The notes under the pieces: model-generated | Database searches by the model: none | Seen by the model: only the letters and a program-made list of their open reading frames with translations | Told to the model about the DNA's origin: nothing | Position numbers and translations under genes: made by a program | In this document: positions 33,276 through 37,895 of the stretch, one piece after another | How the letters are laid out: each line of letters starts with the position of its first letter | Position numbering within the stretch: position 1 is the stretch's first letter | Source of the DNA: Planctomycetota bacterium | Lineage (GTDB): Bacteria > Planctomycetota > UBA8742 > UBA2392 | DNA length: 37,895 nt | Assembly: GCA_020425695.1 (NCBI GenBank) | Contig: JAGQRE010000022.1 | Location: 1-37,895 of the forward strand | Reading direction: 5' to 3'

Positions 33276-35204
33276 ATGGCTGGAAGCGGCGATTTTATCA
33301 ATCGGTTCAAAGCTCGCCTTATCAGAGAACGGCAAGACTTGGATGGTCGAACTGATTCCCGCATTGTCGATACGAAACTCATACGCGAGCATGAATATGG
33401 CGAATCGCGAGAGTCAGTCGACTACGCTGCCGGTCCCATGCCGCAAGATGATTCCCCCGACTACCCTTCAGACGGCCTGACGCTTCCCGGTCAATTCCAA
33501 GCACCCAAACTTGTTGAAGGCACACCCTTCACTGGTGTCGCCGGTGCGGGCATCACGGAGATCACAGGCGTAACACCGGGCCTTGGCGGCCATCCGATCC
33601 ACGAGTCTACGGGCATCCAACCCGGCGGCAACGGGCAGGTCGACCCCGACGGCATGGATGCACTATCGGGTGCACCAACAATCGGTCTGGATCGAATATT
33701 TCGGCAGGCGCTCGGGTCTGTTACGTTCGACGCTCCAAGGACGACTTCAATATTCTTGTCACAAGTTGTGCCACCTGGTGAAACCGAGCCAGGCGGCGTG
33801 CCACTTGGGCTGACGCTGCTACAAGACGAACACGTGCCGCCACCTGAAAAGAATGAGTGCGATGCCGAAGTTACTTTTCCGACTTGCTTTTTCATGGCTC
33901 CGTGTGGGGCCAACACCAGAGAAGTGGAGTGCTATGTAACTATCGAACCTACCGGCGACGACAGGATGGCGGATTGGACAATCGAATCCCCAAAGAAACA
34001 GTTCTTGTTCGAGAGTACGCGTGAACCTGGCACATGGGTGCATAGTACGAAACGCGGGCTGGTCGCGTGCAACGACAAGGCCTTCAAGGTACGAGTAAAA
34101 GTTCCTCCGGACCTAAAAGATCCTAAAGGAGATGAAATCATCGTAACCTTTGATGGGAAGAAGCATAAGAAGTTCGTCCCAATTGTCGCGGTCGATTTTG
34201 CTAGATCATCTCTCGACGTCAGTTATCCCGGATCCCTCGACCTCATCCTGAGAGACAGCCGGGGAGAGCCAACCGACAATGTCGAACTCGCTGGCCTAGG
34301 TGGCGCGGTTAGCGCAAGGGCCGCTGACCCCAAGGAGGGCTCTGCGAAGCCTATTATACTGGCCAAAGGAACCGTTTATAGCACAAACGATGAGAATTGC
34401 TGTGACGATGTCCAGTTCTGTATCTCTCAGGAGGTACATGACTACTCCCTCGAGTGCACGTGGCGAGCACTTAGAGTCCAAGCACCAAAGAATCACTTTG
34501 TTGACGTTCCCGAAAAACTGACCGTCAACGCGGGGAAGCTTGGTGCCATGCCTGATTGGCCGGAAAAACGAGAAGGTACAATTGCGAAGTACAATGAACC
34601 CAAGAAGCACTGTACAACCGAACTCTCGAAGTTGGTAAATTGCGAGGGTGACGAGCTAGAGATGCCGGACCACGTGCAACTGCCTTGGCTTCCGATGTAC
34701 CACAAGCTGGAACTTCCGGTGGAGGACAAAGACGGCAACGAAGTTGAGGACAAGACGGCCGAAGCGATTTTCTTTCTTGAAACAGTCAAGTATCGCGCCA
34801 ACTTCGTCACCGTACTTGAAGTCAGCAATCAGGGCAAAGAGTGTTCGATAGAAGATCGACAGGCGTTGAAGTGGACAGAGTCCAGTGTCTCGGTCGATTT
34901 TGGGTTCGATTGGGCATATCGCGAACAAAGGAGAGAGGGAGGACGCGGTGTTCAGGTGATGCTGCCGACCCTGAAGGACGACGAAACGTCATGGAGGGCG
35001 AAACTTGAAGGTAAGTACGATTGCCAAGACAAAAATCCAGAAGTTCAACCCATGAAACCCGTGTCAGACCTTCGAAAATCTAGAGTTCAGTCGGCGAATG
35101 AGTTGGCGGAGGACGTACTGAAACAGATACAAGAACCTGCGAAGTCAACGGATCTTAAATACATTCACGGGACAGGGGAAGTTGAAACGATCAAGCAGGA
35201 CTAG
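33276..35204 (+). CDS. Unknown 642-residue phage-cluster protein
   Basis: I do not recognise a family. A basic N terminus precedes a Gly/Pro-rich region (about 50-120), then a Cys-containing beta-rich body (NECDAEVTFPTCFFMAPCGA) with immunoglobulin-like strand spacing (CYVTIEPTG, KAFKVRVKVP, KFVPIVAVDFA), and an acidic C terminus. ATG 33276 has AGGGGAA six bases upstream; TTG 33234 would add 14 residues with no ribosome binding site. The next gene starts about 10 bases after its stop. The beta-rich, Cys-rich body suggests an extracellular or virion surface protein, which is inference. Confidence 0.65.
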   Translation: MAGSGDFINRFKARLIRERQDLDGRTDSRIVDTKLIREHEYGESRESVDYAAGPMPQDDSPDYPSDGLTLPGQFQAPKLVEGTPFTGVAGAGITEITGVTPGLGGHPIHESTGIQPGGNGQVDPDGMDALSGAPTIGLDRIFRQALGSVTFDAPRTTSIFLSQVVPPGETEPGGVPLGLTLLQDEHVPPPEKNECDAEVTFPTCFFMAPCGANTREVECYVTIEPTGDDRMADWTIESPKKQFLFESTREPGTWVHSTKRGLVACNDKAFKVRVKVPPDLKDPKGDEIIVTFDGKKHKKFVPIVAVDFARSSLDVSYPGSLDLILRDSRGEPTDNVELAGLGGAVSARAADPKEGSAKPIILAKGTVYSTNDENCCDDVQFCISQEVHDYSLECTWRALRVQAPKNHFVDVPEKLTVNAGKLGAMPDWPEKREGTIAKYNEPKKHCTTELSKLVNCEGDELEMPDHVQLPWLPMYHKLELPVEDKDGNEVEDKTAEAIFFLETVKYRANFVTVLEVSNQGKECSIEDRQALKWTESSVSVDFGFDWAYREQRREGGRGVQVMLPTLKDDETSWRAKLEGKYDCQDKNPEVQPMKPVSDLRKSRVQSANELAEDVLKQIQEPAKSTDLKYIHGTGEVETIKQD

Positions 35205-35215
35205 GAGCAGTGGAC

Positions 35216-36397
35216 GTGCTAAAAGCTAGGGCGGTATGCTTGCTACTATTGGTGCAGGTGGGTTGCTCGTCGTTGGCAATCGAAAATGGCCAAGCGAGAG
35301 ACCTAGCGCCCCCAGAAGAGTCGGAGACAAAGGATCCAGGCAGTGGTCAGCACCGCAATACGACGGATTCACCTTACGTGTGGGATCTCGCCGCAGTTGA
35401 CTCCCCTGCCTTCCTAGCCGACACCGACGTTTCGATGGTGACGGTGTTCGACGAATCGGGCGTGGGCATCGCGGTTGCAGCTGAGGTGCTCTACCGATGG
35501 ACGATCCTAGCCGACACCGTCGAATGGACAGAGTTGGCCACTAGTGTGGTAGCTACTGCTGTAGCCGCTGACAGCCCGGCTGTCCTGTACTGCACGGCGG
35601 ACGGCGACCTTTGCACCTATCGGAAAGAAGACAGCGTTCCGAGGAAACTCGTCAATGTTGATTTAGGTAGCCTCATCACCATTGCCATATCCTCCGATGC
35701 TACGGAAGTTGCCATCCTGTTTGACGATGGCAGCGCGGAATTCCATGCCGTCAACAGATCCCGCGAAATCGAAAGGCAAGTGTGGGGACAGCTGCCACGA
35801 CGCCACACAGAAGGCATAGGCTTCACTCGTGACCTCCAAACGCTCGTCGTGTTCACCAGAAGTTACTCTGGAGACGACAACGGCCAACTCTACTTTCACC
35901 AGTACGATCGAGACAGGTCGCTGGCAACACACACGTTGGCGCTGGGCCGACTTCACAAGTTTACGCTGCTCATTCAGGACGATTTCTGCTGGCTCATCGA
36001 AAAGTGGGCGATGATCTACCACCACCCTATCCCCGACCGCGGTGAGATGATTGTCAGCGTGGCACTAGAACATGCAGCCTACGAGTTTGTCGACCCGATT
36101 CGACTCCTTGAGTCGGTACAGCAAGGCCAATCCGGAGTTGGCGCGCGAACGTGGCAGGAGTACGATCAGCCGAAGTTTGGATTGCTATCAGATGTAGGCG
36201 GTGAAGGCGAGCTAGCGATGGTTTTCAAGCAACCGTCGAGGAGCTTAGTCATGATCTATGACCGTGGCTTGTCAACTTTGCAGGACGTCATTGTTGTCGA
36301 CAGCGCCAGTCCTATGAGTTGCCTGGACATAAGAGGATCTCTATTAGTGTCGGTTCATTCGAACGGAGAATTCAGGATATTCCGCCGCCTTGAATGA
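35216..36397 (+). CDS. Putative lipoprotein with beta-propeller-like repeats
   Basis: A 393-residue protein starting at GTG 35216, with AGGAG eight bases upstream (GTG 35210 is only two bases away). A short basic start, hydrophobic run and VGC (C17) form a signal peptide with a lipobox-like site, though the -3 residue is Gln instead of Leu. The mature part is a series of beta strands in WD/beta-propeller style (ITIAISSDATEVAILFDDGSAEF, LDIRGSLLVSVHSNGEFRIF). It probably sits at the membrane surface and binds a partner. Its place after phage structural genes is unusual. Function unknown. Confidence 0.65.
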   Translation: MLKARAVCLLLLVQVGCSSLAIENGQARDLAPPEESETKDPGSGQHRNTTDSPYVWDLAAVDSPAFLADTDVSMVTVFDESGVGIAVAAEVLYRWTILADTVEWTELATSVVATAVAADSPAVLYCTADGDLCTYRKEDSVPRKLVNVDLGSLITIAISSDATEVAILFDDGSAEFHAVNRSREIERQVWGQLPRRHTEGIGFTRDLQTLVVFTRSYSGDDNGQLYFHQYDRDRSLATHTLALGRLHKFTLLIQDDFCWLIEKWAMIYHHPIPDRGEMIVSVALEHAAYEFVDPIRLLESVQQGQSGVGARTWQEYDQPKFGLLSDVGGEGELAMVFKQPSRSLVMIYDRGLSTLQDVIVVDSASPMSCLDIRGSLLVSVHSNGEFRIFRRLE

Positions 36398-36729
36398 CGC
36401 GCCGTTTCGAGTGGATTTGCCAACTCCGTTGTCTCTAGCGCCGGCCCAGGTTGACTCGCACGAATTCTCAGCGAAGGTCGGGACTCATTGCCACGACACG
36501 AACGAGAAACCGTGCACTTGCGCGGATAGGTGCATTTCTTGGTTATCTGAATGCGTTTCCGGACGCGTCACGCAACTGTCATTACCGAAAATGCCGTCTT
36601 GGCAGGAGTCGACGTCGAAATGGTCGATCTGCCGAGGGAGTGGCTGACGAGATAGGCGACGTGAGCTCTGCGAAAAGTGGCTGATACGGGCTATTTCGAG
36701 GCATCTGCAATGAATCACCTACGACAACC

Positions 36730-36749
36730 AGCGCACCAATAGGTGCGCT
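36730..36749 (+). terminator. Rho-independent terminator
   Basis: A perfect 8-bp stem AGCGCACC / GGTGCGCT with loop AATA is followed by CTTCCTTT on the plus strand. It can end transcripts of the structural cluster. The gap 36398-36776 otherwise holds only unsupported readings. Confidence 0.6.
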
Positions 36750-36776
36750 CTTCCTTTAACAGAGGTTGATCAGCAT

Positions 36777-37796
36777 CTATCCGGCGTTTCGTCGGTAGGT
36801 GTGATGCAGTCCACCGAGCCACGGGACGGCGTAAACTCGTCCTTCGTGTTCAACTTCACGGCATTCGGGACAATCGCCTTCCAAACTCAGGTGCGTCCGT
36901 GAAGTGTTGTAGTACTCGACGTACTCCTTGAGGATCTCCCGCAGATGGTTCTCACCAAACACCATGACGTGATCCAGGCAGTCCCGCCGGATCGTGCCGA
37001 TGACGCGTTCGACGTATCCGTTCTGCCACGGGCTTCGCGGAGCATTCACCAGCTCCTTTATCCCCATCGCGTTGACTTGCCGTTGACACACATGACCAAG
37101 GGTGCCGTCACGATCACGCTGCAAGTAGGTCGGCACATCGTCCCAAGGGAAGGCTTCAACGATCTGTTGAGCAGTCCACTGCGCCGTGGGATTAGAAATA
37201 ACGTTGACGTGCAGGATCTTACTTCTACCGAGCGACAGCACGACGAACGCATACAGGATGCGGAAGTTGGCTGTCGCCACTGTAAGGAAGTCGATGGCCG
37301 CAGTCTGACGGAGATGGGTACGTAGGAAGGTCGACCACGCAGGCCCCTTCTTCGGTAAACCCTTTCGATGACGCACCATGTACTCCGCTACGGTGGACCG
37401 AGCAACGTAGATCCCTAGCTTAGCCAGCTCAGCCTGAATGCGAGGTGAACCCCAAAGCCGATTGGCCTGGCTCATGTCGCGGATCAGTTGTCGAAGCTCT
37501 TGGGACGCCTGTGGCCGACCTCTTCCGGGCCTGCTCTTCCAGCGCCAGAACAGTTTGAAGCTCGTCTTCTGGCAACCGATGACCGTTGCCGGCTGAACCA
37601 GGACAAGAGCATCCTTCCACTCCGTCCAATGCTTAGAGAGCGACGCCCAGAATCGCCGATCCCTCGGCTTAAACCTTGGCCGGCCAGCTGATCGCTGCAG
37701 CACAGCAAGCTGATGCCGCAGCGCTGCGTTCTCAATCGCGAGTGACTGACTCCCTTGAGCAATGAAACGGAGCATCGCCATCACCAAGAACATCAT
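36777..37796 (-). CDS. DDE transposase / integrase core-domain protein
   Basis: A 339-residue transposase of the retroviral-integrase type (rve), related to IS3/IS481. An N-terminal helical part (about 1-100) with IENAALRHQLAVLQR precedes a helix-turn-helix region (SPRIQAELAKLG). The catalytic triad is D169 (AAIDFLTV), D228 (QRDRDG) and E263 (NGYVERVIG), with D-E spacing of 34 residues, and a conserved tail PWLGGLHHTYRR. The gene appears complete, with starts at ATG 37796 or the next codon. No terminal inverted repeats were evident in the flanks visible here, and this family often occurs as a stand-alone gene. It marks the far edge of the phage-like cluster. Confidence 0.85.
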   Translation of the reverse strand: MMFLVMAMLRFIAQGSQSLAIENAALRHQLAVLQRSAGRPRFKPRDRRFWASLSKHWTEWKDALVLVQPATVIGCQKTSFKLFWRWKSRPGRGRPQASQELRQLIRDMSQANRLWGSPRIQAELAKLGIYVARSTVAEYMVRHRKGLPKKGPAWSTFLRTHLRQTAAIDFLTVATANFRILYAFVVLSLGRSKILHVNVISNPTAQWTAQQIVEAFPWDDVPTYLQRDRDGTLGHVCQRQVNAMGIKELVNAPRSPWQNGYVERVIGTIRRDCLDHVMVFGENHLREILKEYVEYYNTSRTHLSLEGDCPECREVEHEGRVYAVPWLGGLHHTYRRNAG

Positions 37797-37895
37797 CTCG
37801 TCGCCTCATCACGTTGTGGGGCGCGAGACAACCATCGCTGACAGCTATGAAAAGACGGTGCTCTGCTACAATCTGGACTGAATCGGCTGGGTCCC

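Noticed and set aside
36390..36684. Two short plus-strand readings after the lipoprotein gene
   Set aside because: Both need TTG starts without ribosome sites and overlap each other in different frames.
1..37895. CRISPR array or retron
   Set aside because: No regularly spaced direct repeats, no Cas genes and no reverse transcriptase motif were seen.

Overview
The window is most simply read as a defence-rich genomic island of about 29 kb (positions ~52-29,003), followed by a short phage-structural gene cluster (29,592-36,397) and a stand-alone DDE transposase (36,777-37,796). The host is a sigma-54-using bacterium. Codon use and the transposase family would fit a Planctomycetota-like genome of moderate GC, but this is a weak inference and nothing in the window fixes the phylum. 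The island is bounded by two copies of a tRNA-Gly(CCC)-like 3' end, each with its own rho-independent terminator, both read on the minus strand. A tyrosine integrase lies just inside the left copy.

Layout of the island. 264-4,191 is a mobility and replication-like module: integrase, excisionase-like helix-turn-helix protein, RNase H-like protein and a large unrecognised protein. 4,499-6,228 (minus strand) holds three small unknown genes, one a zinc-ribbon membrane protein. These diverge from a 77-residue XRE regulator at 6,307. 6,755-16,379 is an expanded type III-like restriction-modification operon: Mod methyltransferase, a small possible nuclease, a GHKL (MutL/MORC-like) ATPase fused to a PD-(D/E)XK nuclease, a HEPN-like protein, and a DEAH helicase-nuclease (Res). 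16,603-18,640 is an AvcD-type anti-phage dCTP deaminase with a strong stem-loop just before its ribosome binding site and a Lys/Ala-rich small gene overlapping its 3' end in another frame.

18,767-24,127 is the most striking module. A textbook -24/-12 sigma-54 promoter with a perfect inverted-repeat enhancer drives a glycine-zipper membrane protein, a sigma-54 activator (AAA+ with GAFTGA), and then a 910-residue STAND-type NTPase with an N-terminal Cap4/DUF4297-like nuclease region. This looks like an inducible, self-regulated defence system. 24,475-28,805 begins with a prokaryotic viperin (radical SAM, antiviral nucleotide synthase), followed by a hairpin, a 702-residue protein I cannot assign, and two small proteins.

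Beyond the right tRNA-like copy lie an HK97-fold-like capsid protein, a tail fibre, two small proteins, a 642-residue unknown and a putative lipoprotein. No terminase, portal or lysis gene is seen in the window, so this is a partial phage module or the edge of a prophage.
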